64,000 nt of DNA from Phellopilus nigrolimitatus. Lineage: Eukaryota; Basidiomycota; Agaricomycetes; Hymenochaetales; Hymenochaetaceae. The stretch's first letter is position 1. Every line of letters starts with the position of its first letter. The stretch lies in contig JAJOHG010000143.1 of NCBI GenBank assembly GCA_021029095.1, forward strand, positions 1-64,000, in the 5' to 3' direction. The position numbers and the translations under genes are program-made. Under the pieces are notes generated by a model that saw only the letters and a list, made by a program, of their open reading frames with translations, was not told the DNA's origin and ran no database searches. Below, piece by piece: positions 46,159 to 59,300 of this stretch.

Positions 46159-49100
46159 TCATTGCGTTGAATCAAAGACGGGGAACTCGCTGATCCTCAG
46201 TTTCGTAGCCTTGAAACAAAATGTCAAATAAATCATCTTATTAGCAGTTTGAACTCACCCCGAGAGGCCAGAGCGTGATCTGCTTAGCATCACCCGTGCA
46301 ATTCCCATTCTCGGGCTGCACAGCCGCAAACGTGTCGCCTGCCTCAGCCCACGCGATCGGGCACGCTGTCGCGGTGATCGTATACGGCGGCAGTCCGTAG
46401 TCGAAGATCGGCGACGGCAACGTACCGTTTTCGGGGGTGGTGCCGGGGTTGAATTTGAGGGTGGACGGGTCGATCGCGTACTGCCACGCCTCGGTCGCCT
46501 CGAACTGCACGTCGATCGCGCGGGGCTCGTCTGCGTTCTGCTTGAGGACCGTCTGAGTACGCGAGATATCGAATGCGTAGTTGAGCGGGCCGCGGTGCAC
46601 GGCGACGGAGTTGTTCGGGCGCGATTCTGAGAGGCAAAAATATCAATTAGCAAGCACGAAAGGCGCAGTTGGACAAGAGGGCTTACCGATAGTGATCTCC
46701 GCAGGAAGAGAAAGAGTGAAGGTCGAGTTTCCTGCAGGTAGATTCATCGCGTACAGCCCGGTCGCGTCCGTTTGGATATTCTCCTCCGAGCCCCCGTTGA
46801 GCGCGAGAGTCGCACCCGACACCCAGCCCGGGATGCGCACGTAGTAAGTGAACGCCTTGTCTGCGGACACGGTCATTGTGAGCGTGTCGCTGAACGGGTA
46901 AAGGGTGTCGACGCTCGCGGAGACCGCATTCCCGCCGGCCAGCACCGTCTTCGCAGTCAGCGGACCGAGGTAAACCTGCACGAGCGAGCTCTTGTCCGCT
47001 GTGGTGACAAACGAGTTGGTGATGAACTTCGGGAAGCCCTGCCCGTGATTCACGGTGCAGCATCTACAATGAATTATGTATAAAGCTTTTGCTGTTTAAT
47101 CCATACGTCAGAGTAAGCTCACGGATAGTTTGGCTCCAGGCCGAAGACATTCGAGTATGGCCCGTCAGTCGCGAAAGGGTTCCTAATGATCTGATTGAGT
47201 TTGGAAAATGAGGGGGGCATATGAGCATGGGCACTTACGGAGTCATGTTCTGCGCGGCGATCTGGTTCTGCTGCTGCAGATATTGGCGGGACCACATGTC
47301 TTATGGATCAAGAGTCAATCAGCTCCATTGTGGCCGCAAGACTGAAAGAGCTGTATGTACCTCCTGTTAACGTCGCAGGCAGCGCATTGTAGGTGATTCT
47401 CTCGACCTGGAGGTAAGTGTTTAGTTTAGTCAATGAAACTGTAGGCAAAGAGAAGCAAGCTCACGCGATCGGCGTATTTGCTTTCGCCACTGACTTGATA
47501 CAGATACGAGCCTCTGGAACGAACACAACAGTACTTGGTCTCCGTGTCCCAACATATGCAGATACGCAAACTCACGAGTACATCGTTTCCTAAATCATTC
47601 AGCTATTTAGCGCCTTCTCATGGTGTAAAATTAAATTTTCGAATACGCACGACAACCAGACAAAGCTCGGTCCCCCGAGTGGCGCCCAGTCCAGCCAAGT
47701 ACTCATCCGCGGCGTAGATCCCCGACGGCCGACCATGAAACTGGAACAGAAGGTCCCAGCCCTCGCTCGCTCGGTCTAGATCTGTCATGGCAAACCGCAT
47801 GTCAACATCAGTCCTCAAATCTTCAGTGATTGACATGGAAGGATCTCACCAGACTGGTTGTGCGTGAAGCGGTATGTCGAAGGCAGGGCTTTGAGCCCCT
47901 CGGCCATGTTGACGCCGTGCCACGTCTGCCCGCGCCGAGGTTAAGACAAAGCCAGAGGAAGGAGAAGGAGAGAAGACATGAGTTGCGTACCAGGACGTTG
48001 AACGGGTTCTGGAGGTTCTCGACGGCCGTAGTGGGGAAGTACTGCAGCGCAGAGATCTTGAGTTGACTGGGATACGGTATACAGAACGGCAGAACGCACT
48101 TCTTCCTTGAAGACATCTTGACGGACGGAAGAGTTGCCTATTAGCCAGACTCGACCCAATGGCAAGAGTGAAGAGACGCACCCTCCCACGGATCGCCCGT
48201 AGCCTTAAGCAATTCCATCGTCTCAATCAGCAGATCTTCGTTCCCGTTCGGGTAGAAGTCGTATAGCCTGCAAATACGAATGAGCATCCGTTACATTTCT
48301 CGCGAGAAACAGAACAGAACAGAACAGAACAGACAGACGCACCATTGCAGCGAGATGACGAAGTCCTCCCAGCGTGTCGCCGTCCACTCCTCAACGCCCT
48401 CGCTGTTGTTCTTCAGCATCGTGTTCGCGAGCGTGACGAACTTGTACAACGCCGGCACGACCGTGTCTGCCAGTGATGTGTTGTACTCCATCATCTGCGT
48501 CGCGCCGAAGAGATACGGATACCTGCGCACCCGAGTCAGAAAAAAGTCATATCTTAGGAGAACGCGCAGAAACAACTCGGACGCACCGCGCCCAGAGATA
48601 GCGAGGTTTGCTCTTATCGAACACCTCGGGCCCGAGCCAGCCCGTGTCGTCCTGGTTCGCGAGCACGAAGTCGAGGAAGTACTGTGTCTGCGCCTGGATC
48701 TCGGCGGAGTCGACCAGCACTGCGTTCGGGACCATCGCATTCTGTTTGCGAAGTACAAGCATCAGAAAGGAGCATGGATGACTGAAGAGGGCACACATAC
48801 AAACCAGTAACTCCCAGCTGGGTCAACGTGGGTCAGAGAGAGGCGTACGAAGAGTGACTGAGAAAGCACCTTCTTCAAGGTTCGAATAGAACGAGTCTCC
48901 GCCTAACCAGTCCGTCTGAGCGACACTAAGAAAGCCATCAGCGACGCATAGGACCTGATTGCGGAAGTAAGCTCACTAGTCGTAGAAATCGTGCTCGTGC
49001 CCATAAAGCCCATTTGTTTGCACCATGAGCTGCAGAGAAGACATAGCTGATAAGCGCAAGTCTTTGAACTTCGAGCAGTCACAGGTACTTGGTCATGCAG

Positions 49101-49293
49101 CCATCCGGATGGCTTGATCGCACCCAGAGGCAAATTGAGGTATTTCTTCGCCGCGACTAGGAGATGCTTTCAGCATAACTCAGGATTTAATGTGAATCGG
49201 TTTTGGCTTACGACCAGACTGGGACGCAACCCCATTGACGACGCCAAGCAAGATAAATCCGAGGGCATAGGACACAGATCTCAAGTACTTCAT
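46159..49293 (-). CDS. Secreted GH127-like glycosidase (DUF1680 family)
   Basis: The family has an (alpha/alpha)6 barrel; characterised GH127 members are beta-L-arabinofuranosidases with a zinc-bound cysteine nucleophile. The ATG at 49293 begins a signal peptide (SVSYALGFILLGVVNGVAS). Following exons carry LPLGAIKPSGWLHDQ, GLYGHEHDFYDYV with TDWLGGDSFYSNLEEAGSYW, VFDKSKPRYLWARYPYLFGA, LTWHGVNMAEGLKALPSTYR, GTELCLVVV, and SKYADRVERITYNALPATLT. Then come YPCCTVNHGQGFPKF and the beta-sandwich part (RPNNSVAVHRGPLNYAF, WAEAGDTFAAVQPENG). In bacterial HypBA1 the zinc is held by Glu, Cys and a Cys-Cys pair; ELC and PCC here fit those four ligands. The last exon encodes ATKLRISEFPVFDSTQ to the stop at 46159. 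Substrate is inferred as arabinose-containing plant glycans. Confidence 0.82.
48307..48333. repeat. ACAGA pentanucleotide microsatellite
   Basis: About five copies of a 5-nt unit inside an intron of the GH127-like gene, adjacent to a splice donor on the minus strand. Confidence 0.8.
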
Positions 49294-51120
49294 AGTGACT
49301 GAGGCAAAAACAACATCGTCCTTACGGACTTTATACCGCTACCCGTCGGGCCGGCATGGACATGCTATACCAGCCCGCCGATTTCGACCTATGCGTAGCA
49401 GCAGAAACTTGATCACGTTGCCGACAGCCATATGCACAGATAATTTCTCCGCCCGAGATGTCGAAAGAGGAATAGGGGTTACGATTGAGAGAAGAGGTGC
49501 GTGCCTTCGTCTTCGGGCTTCAAGGCTCCGAGTTTCTGCAGTCCCGGGATCGGTACGGCGGTTATCTCAGAAGTGCGCCGGAACGCCTGAATTGCTGCTT
49601 TTCGCTTCGGCAGGTACGACGTCATGTGCCAAATTGTCCGTATATTCGCATCAGAGAAGTACGACATACACATACCGAGCGATACACTACACTCGCGATG
49701 AAGAACCAGGGGCCAGGTGTAAAACGCCTATGACGAAGCCAAGTCCAGGATTGCAGGCACGACACGGTTGCGAAGCCACGATAACACTGCGAGAAGAGAA
49801 GAGAAGGACGTGAGCATGCGTGACAAAACGCGAGGAAGCCAGAATTTGGGCAATGGTCAGATTTTCAAGGTCTCGACACAAGTATTAAGACAGGGATAAC
49901 TGAAAAATATATAGAAAATCTCTTCATGTAAAAGCCCGAGCCGCTGCCGTTCGACGACGCCGACTCGCACCCGAGTTCGCGGAAGTAAAAGCATAACTCA
50001 CAGCTTCGTGTCAACCAGGCAGAGTGAGAATTCAAACGTCCCAGACCAGTACTCAGATGCGCCTGGAAAGCAGGTGTTGCTTGAAATGTTGTCTGGAAAT
50101 CATCGACACAATCGAAAAGTTTGACGACGATCGCGAAAAAATGGTTTGGTGAGGTACACGTTAGGGCCGGTTTTCTTCGTTTAGGGCCGGCAGTTTACTT
50201 CACGCCGTCTCCAAACTACAGTTTCTTCTCGCAAGGCCACTGCATATAGCTGGCCTTGAGTTTCCTATGTCACATAAAATAACAAGCAACCAAGAGTATC
50301 CATAACAGAAAAGCCGCCTGAGCCAGAGGAAGACCATTGTTCTGACGAGTTGTGGGCTGCGAGAATCCGCCTAAAAGCTGCGTGTACGACCCGCTCAGTC
50401 AGGGCCTCCATGTATCACCGGTACTTTGACTAGCTCGAGGCAACCAGGTTTCGTGAGTTGGCGAAATCTGTTTTTACCTAATTCCATTCCTCACCCATTT
50501 TCCTAGAGTGTCGTTACATCTTCACCGACGTCAAACGAAAGTCAAACTTATATTTCATATATGTATACAGACTACACCCTATCTACCTACGTAGATTTAA
50601 ACTGACTATGTTCAGCACATGTATACGTAGTTCCTGGCCGGGGTCTACGCTCTTCACAACGAGCTGTTGCGCTCGAACACTGTTAATTATCAAAATGTTT
50701 TGAGCAAGCGCAGATACGTTATTCGGCTATTTGATATGTATCATAGGAAAAAGATTCTTTCATACTAAGTCTGCTTGGAACTTGCAAGTCGTCGGAATGT
50801 GGCTTCGGCGAAGACGTCTTTTAGCTTAGAGGAATGGTCAATGGGCAAAACCTGCTCTGCACTTAGTTTCTGAACTTTGGTCGCGCAGGCAACAAATAAA
50901 TAAATAACTTAATAGAGTATGCGGCTTATGAAGATTTGGAGTGAGGTGCGCGAAAGCTTTGAAAATTACTACGCATACGGCATGAGTGTGGCATAACAAA
51001 CTCTGACTGAATATGCCGGAAGTGCCGACAGCATCAAGTGTTCTTCTCTCCTTGGACTTCGAATGCTCGAAGCTTTACAGCATCCTTGAGGCACAAGCCC
51101 TGCGCCCACCACCGTGAACT
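49294..51120. other. Long divergent intergenic region
   Basis: About 1.8 kb between divergent genes. Two direct copies of TTAGGGCCGG lie 20 bp apart (50161 and 50181). A minus frame at 49673-49480 has a protein-like composition (KRKAAIQAFRRTSEITAVPI) but no recognised family. Nothing else supported. Confidence 0.4.
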
Positions 51121-53921
51121 ATGGCCAAGTCCTCCCTAGGACCGGGTTTTGATGTCTCCGAAATCGCCAGTATGCTTTCAAGCATGGGCATCCCTCGCGA
51201 CTTTATCGAGGGCGCGATTCACAATCCAGAACAGATGATGCAGATGATGCAGGGCATACGCCGCGGAAATCTCCAGGGTAGTGGTGATACCTTGACGATT
51301 GGTCGACCCAACCAGGCTGTGTTGTCTCGGGAAGACAGGTTTTTGGAACAGATGAGGCTCTTCAAAGCCAATAGCGCACGCGAGCTTCGCCTACCTCCAA
51401 TCAAAATTACACCTCTCCCGCGCTGGCGTGTATTGGAAGAGTTCACTCAATTCAGACCTGGCGGCGCATACGACACTGCTGCAAATTCTCAGGAGACCCA
51501 TATCAGGCAGACATACATCGGGATGAGTCGAACTTTCTCACAGAAAGAGCTCGATGACCTTGAGAGAAGTAAGTTACAGGGATTTTTCGATTTTCGATTC
51601 TAATATGACATGACCTTATTTAGTAACGCTGTCAGAGATGTTAATCCGAAAGACGCACAATGTGCGTATGCACTTGTTTCTGTCCAATATATCTAATACG
51701 AACCAAAGGACATACCTAGGGGTCTTACTTTCTGTGTAGAGTCATCAGCAAAACCAGTATGATTCTGGTCTTCTGAGCTATATATATTCAACTGAAATTG
51801 CCGCATTTTATTCACAGCTCGATTAGTCGCTGTCAGCATTGCCGTTGAGGATCCGTGTGGTGATGTCACGAAGGTAGCCATCTACAACTATCCGTGCACT
51901 TTTGATGCATCGGTGGAGGAAACGGACAGACTGTTTCCAATAGGCAGCATACTAGCGATACGTGAACCAACCTACAAATTCTCAGTCAACGGAGACCATC
52001 CCATGGTTCGAGTCGACTCGCCTTCAGATATCATATTCATTGATTCCGATTCTGAGCTCCTGCGAGGTGTTCACTGGACTACTGGCTCTATATTTGGTGA
52101 CGTGCCTAAACACCCACTGACATCGGAAGGTTGGCGAACTCAGGGCGTGGACGACTTCAAAGCGAAGAGGTGGCTCTCCGCAGCCATTTGTTTCACAGAG
52201 GGTCTGAAGCTTGATCCCAGCCATCACGTCTTACGTCTTAACCGGGCAGAGGCTTACCTTCGACTCGGGTGGTTTAATTCTGCACTCGGTGATGCCGATG
52301 AAGTTTTGAAAGTTGGTGTTGCGGATGAAAACCTCAGCAGAAAAGCGGTGTTTCGGGCTGCAAAGGCTAGCTACATGATCGGAAAATATGCTCGTGCAAT
52401 GGAGTTAGCTGCGTTACGACCCAATGACAATGAATGCCACCAATGGGCTTCTAAAGCACAGCAGCGCATGCACGAGACTTCTACTGGGGAGTATGACTGG
52501 TGCTTGCTTTTCAGAGAATCGCAAAGGCCCGCTGCACGTCCAGACGTGGCAGACTACACCGGACCAGTTGAGGTGAAGAAGCGAAGAGGTTTGAAAGGCG
52601 TCCGAGGCGTTTTTGTCACCCGAGATGTCAAAATCGGCGAGCTCTTGGTGAGCAAAACTCCTCAAAGGTGCCTAAAACACCGCCTTATATTGCTATTATG
52701 GCTCGCAGATGGTATCAAAGCCTATTGCTTCCGACTACCCCGAAGACAATCCCAATAACGGCAAAGAAATGTTCTTGTCGTTCAATTTTCTTACAGATGA
52801 AATTTGCAAACGCTCGCAATTTGTAATCATCACTCGTATTGTTCAGAAAATATGGGACAACTCGAATCTTGCATCGACATTGCGATCAATGTTTGCTGGG
52901 CCAAATTGTGCAACGCCATTCCATTATCCTGCTTTGCCTGCCGATGTGCCGAAGCGTTCTCATCCGCAAAAGCCAGTGTGCAACATTGACATTACACGAG
53001 TCGAAGGTGTAGCTTCCTTCAATTCATTTACGCTCCACCCTCTTGAATTTGTGGCTGGGACGAAGACAATCAATGCTAAGAAAGATACAGGGTCAGGCTT
53101 GTACGAGCTTCCATCTTTGTGCAATCATTCATGTTTGGCGACTGCCCATAGAAGCTTTTACGGGGATGTCATGGTGATACGCGCGAGTCAAAATCTTAGG
53201 AAGGGTGACGAAGTCACCGTGGAATATTTGCCGGGCGGTTCGTCCTTGGAAGACAGGGATAAGCTTACTCGTTGGAAGTTTATCTGTGACTGCGCCCTCT
53301 GTGCGGCAGATCGCGCTGACGATTGCAGCGTTCGGTCGAGTCTTGTTAGCGACTGGTCTCCGAGCACCACGATCCCGGAGGCTGAGAAAATTCTGATGCG
53401 GGTGAAGGAAACATATGGTGATCATGCTGAGCGCCGCCGATGTGGGACTAAGCCAGATCTTTTTATAGCGTACCGTATCCTTGCTGATGCTTACGAAAGG
53501 CAAGCACACCAAAATCTCCGCTATCGCAAGCTTGCGATCGAGGCGAAGATGGACTCTCTAGAATCTATTGGAATGGTGATCACAGATCGTAGTATTTTGG
53601 GGCAGATAAAACAAAAGAACTCGCTACCCGTTGACATTACTCGAGGTCCCACTCATTGCATATATCTATGCACAATGTCTGTCATTACTGTTGTCGCCGC
53701 TTTCAACGCTCTAGGAGAGGCAAGACGGGCTCGCAACTGGCTGAAAGTCGCTGTGTGGTGTAAGTTTTCATTGAAATTGCAAGTACATAATACATAACCG
53801 ACTAAACTTTTGTACAGTGGAGGATATCCATGCCGGCGGTGGGAAGGCGCTATTCATGCTGAGGTTCACGCCTATCCTACAAGATCTACACCTTATGCAA
53901 GTTCTTGAAGAAAATATCTAG
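51121..53921 (+). CDS. TPR and SET domain protein (SMYD-like methyltransferase)
   Basis: The predicted protein combines tetratricopeptide repeats with a SET domain, as in fungal set-and-TPR proteins; some such enzymes methylate proteins using SAM. The ATG at 51121 gives MAKSSLGPGFDVSEI. The N-terminal region resembles family members that carry HIRQTYIGMSRTFSQKELDD. Exon 1 ends at 51568 and exon 2 starts at 51624; the following one or two introns (about 51662-51819) are not resolved. TPR segments are DDFKAKRWLSAAICFTEGLK and NRAEAYLRLGWFNSALGDAD. The SET part starts at KKRRGLKGVRGVFVTRDVKI. An intron spans 52648-52708. The core motif ELPSLCNHSCLATAHRSFYG is followed by GDEVTVEYLPG. CDCALCAAD resembles the post-SET cysteines. 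An intron at 53760-53817 leads to the stop at 53919. The NHSC motif, needed for cofactor and substrate binding, is intact. Confidence 0.85.
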
Positions 53922-54880
53922 GTTTTCATTGGTATTTGTCCAGAAACGGCTACTTGACGTACTTGACCCCCGTCCTGCTTCGAGATTCTTGTCGATGTAG
54001 TTAAATTTCTGAAGATACCCAGCCATGCCAGGTATATAGCTACCTGGTAATTCGCGAAATATACAGACCAGCATTGTACATGTACATATGAGAGCTATGG
54101 ATCGAGAGATATAGATCTTTCCTGCGCCTTTCTCTCATCCTAACCGATTATCTGTCAGCTTTTTCTTAAACAGGGAGATAAGCTGAACACGCCATACAAG
54201 ATAAAATTGTTGCGCTTCAACTTCTGGAAGAATGGTAACATCTATCTCGTCCTTCCGGTGTGTCGAGCGGTCCGGCCCAGCCCTGATGACACTGTCAAAA
54301 CTGTGCATAGTCCCTACGCTGCTCAGCCAAGTCGCTCTAAGATCCGTTAGTTCGAAAGCCACCTCATGGAGATGATCGCGCAGCTGTGGGGTGGGAACAG
54401 AGCATGAAGAGCGCGTTGGAAGGGACCCGGACATTGTGTCGGATTCGAGCCTCTTGCCGCGAAGAGGTTGACGTGTATTCAGCCTAAATCCCGTTTTACT
54501 TATTAACAGCAGGGATAGGATAGATGACCCACGTCACAAGTAGGGAGTTTGCGTAAACTAGACCCGGATTTAGTCACGGCATAAGTATAGCAACATTTTT
54601 GCGCAACGTACGTTTTCCAACACAAAAATCAACCGCGAGGTAGTAAAAGGTCCCTGGGAGTGCTTTGAACTCCTTGACTCGAGACTTCATGACAAACCAA
54701 AATAACTCCGACAATTACGACGAGACTGCAGCACCGAAAACAATGTGACAACTGCCTAGAGAAGATTCATAAGGAAAAGACGTACGTAGTCAGTATACAT
54801 CGGTTGATGGAATAAATTATTAATCAGTGCGTTCGTTCTGAACCAGATGGTCAGAAGAATTTGAGTTCGAGTCTATTTGA
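53922..54880. other. Intergenic, no recognised gene
   Basis: A 99-codon minus frame at 54434-54135 begins MSGSLPTRSS; I see no family motif. The sequence is otherwise spacer. Confidence 0.4.
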
Positions 54881-55000
54881 TGATTGTACATACTCGCGGA
54901 AGCCTCCCTTTCCTCCCTGCAAATAGTAACACAGCAATCCTGCTATGATGACGTCGGGAAAGATGGCCGTAATGGCGAAGGGAAGAGTTGCCGTGTACTA
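54881..55000 (-). pseudogene. DUF6534-like membrane-protein fragment
   Basis: On the minus strand the stretch reads YTATLPFAITAIFPDVIIAG then LLCYYLQGGKGGF. This matches the last membrane helix of DUF6534 proteins (the DVIIA...YYL pattern followed by a GF motif). Flanking exons could not be joined into a full gene. The relatives at 62.8 kb show the family is present here. Confidence 0.4.
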
Positions 55001-55305
55001 GAAATAGGCAAAAATTACACTGAGCAAACGTCAAGCGAAGAGAGGAACTATGTGATTCACTTACAGTAATTGACGAAAATTTCTGAGCTTTTTTAGAATA
55101 AGCCTGAGAATCCAAATGCGATGCGTTAGCAAAGGCCAGAGAAGATTGGAGCACGTACGAATCTATCACGGTTTCTGTTGTTACGCGATGAATAAATGAA
55201 TATGCATAAGATGAACAGAGAATATACCAAGGCCGAAAGCTACAATCACGAATTTGTTAGTAGATTGTTAGAGATCTGGCAACTTCGCATACCTAATGCG
55301 CTGTA

Positions 55306-55795
55306 ATGGTGATCGCCTACAATGAATTGAGGCTCGTTAGATTGCAAAGTTGCTTACTAAAACCACAGCGATCCACCACTTTTTCGAGGACACTAAACCC
55401 CATCGTCGCCCACGTTGTAATCACATTCAACGCGAGAAAAAGACTCATATGGCCTTCACCCTGGTCGCTTCCTAAAGTTCTGTTTCTCCTAACACGGTAT
55501 TTGCCTTTTATCGACACATCTATCTCCCTCTGACGTAAGTGCAGATTTATCTCCAATGCGATTTTGTGTTTTTGACTGAAGAACATGATAATCAATAGAT
55601 CAATTCAAACCATTCATGACTCAGAGAGATTGCACGCTTGCATATACGAGTATTGTCTGTAAGCTATTTAATAGCTCAATCGCGAACGTTCCATGGACTT
55701 CAATCAGACAGAAATTCATGAAGGTAGATGCTGCCGACCGGAGTATGAAGTTCGCCATATGCAGAACCCAAATGAATTCATCGTATCGCGAGGAG
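55306..55795 (+). pseudogene. DUF6533 fragment, duplicate of the 41.6-kb exon
   Basis: Contains VVITFNARKRLIWPSPWSLP and KVLFLLTRYLPFIDTSI, the DUF6533 signature exon, then the intron and the exon start FKPFMTQRDCTLAYTSIV, as at 41.6-41.9 kb. After that the sequence departs from the gene at 41.9 kb, and no downstream DUF6533 exon (LLLRTWAVWERG type) is seen. The upstream first exon is also missing. So this is a truncated duplicate. Confidence 0.7.
55420..55680. repeat. Copy of the 41628-41888 segment
   Basis: Direct repeat, same orientation. See the entry at 41628 for the comparison. The similarity ends near 55680, after CTGTAAGCTATTTAATA. Confidence 0.85.
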
Positions 55796-56377
55796 TAAAG
55801 GCGATAATAGGGAGATAGGAGTCGGACGAGCCTGAAGTACCCAGTGCCACCGCGGACAATACCGGCAGTGCACTCAATTGCAAGGTAGAACAAAGATAGA
55901 ACACTATAGCATCATAGGATTTGCACATTCTGGTTGTGCGCTGCGCGGAGGATAACAAAAGATTGTCAATGAATCGGACTTAAAGACATCGGTGAGAATA
56001 AGTAAGAAGCAGCAGTTCGGAGGCTCGTTGCTTCCTATCGCGTAATGAAATTGAATGGGTGAGAAGACGGTCCGATCGAGCCTTTGCGGATAAATTTTTC
56101 GAGCCTTGTTGATTTGAACCACGACCACCACGACCGACTGCGAGCAGAAGGTGCCGACGGGGTTGAGGACAACCTCGGAGCAGAGTGAGAACGACGTGTG
56201 GGGTAAACGCCGGAGAATTAGCCGTTTGCTTACGTTTACGCGTCAGATTTACCTCTTCGAGGCACCGCCCGGGTCTTCGTCATTCTCGAAATCAACCTTT
56301 CCCGCTCATCTTCCTCCGACCACGACTTGCTCACTGACTGCATAGTCAAGGGGACGGTCGCCCCGTAGCAAGGAGTG
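55796..56377. other. Intergenic, upstream of glycogenin
   Basis: No supported gene. It is the glycogenin promoter region. Minus-strand frames here show no family motif. Confidence 0.45.
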
Positions 56378-59300
56378 ATGTCTGCTCGCTATGCTTTCGT
56401 GACGCTCGTCACATCCGATCACTATCTGCCTGGCGCCCTCGCAGTAGCAGCGGCATTGAAGGAGGTTCATTCCTCGCTTCCCGCCGATTCGGAGGTCCCC
56501 TTTCAGACTGCTTGTATCGTGACTCCGGAAACCGTCGACGTCGCGACTATCAAGCATCTGCGAAAGGCTTTCGACGTCGTAATCGGTGTCGAGGTTATCG
56601 AGGAACAGACCACAGCGGAGCTCCAGTTACTCGGTGAGTGTCTTGCTACGCGATTTTTTTCTCTTCCCTCTGGCCTGTAAAGCGAGCAGTGTACTGCGCT
56701 GATTAGACGCATAATCATGGGATATGACGCGCCTCTGGAGCTTGTTGGCGACCTCCGTTAAACCTCTGACCATATATGGCCGGAAGAGGTCATTTGGTGC
56801 ATCTCGTGATCAAGTGTGGAAGGGAAAGTTGAGGTTAGCCCTGAGCCATTCGCTCCTCCGTTGGCGGTCTTATTCATTTTTGGTGTTATCTTGTACCACA
56901 TGAATCATATGCTGACCATACCGTTGCGGAACTTGCAGGTCGGCCTGACTTGTACTCCGTCCTCACAAAGCTGCACGTCTTTCGTTTGACGCAGTTTGAG
57001 AAAATAATATTTCTTGATGCAGACATACTTCCTTTGCGTCCCTTATCGCATCTTTTCTCCCTTCCTTATGAGTTTTCTGCCGCACCAGATGTGGGATGGC
57101 CGGACATATTCAACTCAGGTGTAATGGTTCTGACACCAGGAGAGGACAAATTCAACAACATCATGAGCTTGGTTAAGAGCAAAGGGAGCTGGGATGGTGG
57201 TGACCAAGGTGTTCTGAATGAATGGCGAGGAAACGACTGGAACCGCCTGAGTTTCACGTATAACACTACACCAACGGCCGCGTACACGTGAGTAAACCCT
57301 GCAAGTGTAGCCAGCTTTTACTGATTTATCATCTAGATATGCGCCAGCATATGAGCGTTTCGGATCACAGATTTCCGCACTCCACTTTATAGGTCCCAAT
57401 AAACCTTGGAATGAAATCCCCTACCGTGCACCTTCAACAGCATCTCAATCGTCGCAGCCGCAAGAACAGGTCTCAATTCCAACGCCGTCCTTGTCCAGTA
57501 TGATCGTGGCTGCACCATCTCAGTCATACGCATATTCTTCTCTGGTCGACCGTTGGTTTGATGTTTACGATCGTAACTATCGCCAGCAAGTTCCACTATT
57601 GGAGCAGGAGTTCGAGACGAAGAAGTACGAGAATGTTTGGAATGAGCCTGCGCTTACATCGACTCTCGTACCATCAGCCCCCACTTCAGGAGGTGTTCTT
57701 GGGCTTAACGATCTGCGGAAACTAGCTCTGGAAGGAGGGAGCTCGACAATGCGACAACAAGGTGAAGCAGAATACCATAGTCTCCCTCTAGAAGGGAGAA
57801 TCGACCTTATGAGGCCGAAAAGGGAGCCCCCTCCCGAGATTAAAGTGGAGGGCGAGCCATCTGCGCATGTGGAAGATCGGTCGTCTACTCCCACTCCAGG
57901 TCGGCCGCAATGGCAGGGATTTGCTCCTTCGCTTATGCAGGCCCTCCCAACCCCTGGGCCAAGTGAAGTCCCTCCATCTTCACACGTCACTCCCGTATCG
58001 TTGCCTGGCTCAGGCGCGAGCACACCCAAACACATACCTGTTCATCAAACTGGTGGACAGCCTGTTCCCTCCATTCAGCACCAGCACCAATCCTCTCCTT
58101 CATCTCCAGACAGCAATGCTCGCGCTTCGCAACTGGCTCGATCAGGTCCTAGTGCCCCACCTCCTCCATCGTCAGATCAAGGCAGCAATCATCAACAACA
58201 GTGGCAACAGCCGCCTTCGTTGCCCACTGAACAACTTCGTCCTCGCTCCCCTCCGCTCCTTAGTTGGAATCCTGCAGTTGAGCCTCCTCCGAATAATCCA
58301 CCGACGCCATCTGCCTTTCCTGCAGACTCGTACTTTCCTAATGCTTGGGATATTCCGCCAAGCTCCCAGAGATTGCACATTGCTCTGACTGGCTCTCCTC
58401 CCCCAGTGTCATCAGCATTCTTCGAGGCACCGCCACCAAGTCAGATTCCGCACCATCTCATCGACGAGGGGCATTACAGAAATGTTATGGGATCGCATCA
58501 GACGAATTTCGAACAGCCTCATTCACAACCAGATATTTCAAAGGTGACTTCTGTCTTTCCTTGGGAAGATAGACCGCGCCATACACCGGGCCGTGTATTC
58601 CCTGAGGGTGAAACTGCTCCTCGAAAAACGAAGTACATTGAAGATATGCCCCCGGAGCCGGTGCCAAAGCTGCCAACGCCAGAAACAAAGCCGGGGGATG
58701 TGAGAGTGCAGAGCCCAAGGATGCGGATTCAGACGCCATCCCCGCCTATTGGCTTCCCCGGCGCAAAAAGTTACAGCAATGCCTGGGACTCGGTACCGAG
58801 TATACAGAAATATGCGTCAAGGTTGGTGAAGCCGCCCACTTCAGTACCGCCGCTGATTCTACAGTCGCCGCGCGTGCGGAGGCGGAGCACGAGCGAAAGC
58901 TACAGGAGTAAGAGCGAACAGTCAGATGCGAATAGCATGGACGGAGACGTAGAAGACGAGGTTGACGATGATGATAGTGACGCAGATACAGGAGGGCGTT
59001 TGTCAAGCAGCGAGCGATCAGATAATGGGAGGTCAAGGCGTGGCTCGAAAAGCGGTCCGATGTCTCCTCCCTCTAGTACGTCGCGCGCGCGGAAGGGTTA
59101 TCGTTCGTATGGCGTGCAGACTGTCCCTAAAGATGTACGCAGCATCGCAGTGCAAGTGTCTCGATCTACGGGCAAGGCGAGCGACAAGCTGAGCTCGAAG
59201 CAGAGCTCCGTGTCTTCGTCGCCAATGGCAATGCCGCATATTGACCTCCCGAGGCAGCCGCCAATACAGGAGATCAAGCTCGATTTGGAGCAGAGTGCCG

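Noticed and set aside
49295..49813. A 172-codon plus-strand frame beside the GH127-like gene
   Set aside because: It has no ATG at its start, an Arg/Ser/Thr-rich composition and no family motif, so it looks like a chance frame in the divergent spacer.
50161..50190. TTAGGG repeats suggesting an interstitial telomere
   Set aside because: Only two isolated TTAGGGCCGG copies exist, 20 bp apart. There is no tandem TTAGGG tract.
54135..54434. A 99-codon minus-strand frame
   Set aside because: It could be read as a small gene but shows no motif, no clear promoter and no splice partner. It is mentioned only as spacer content.
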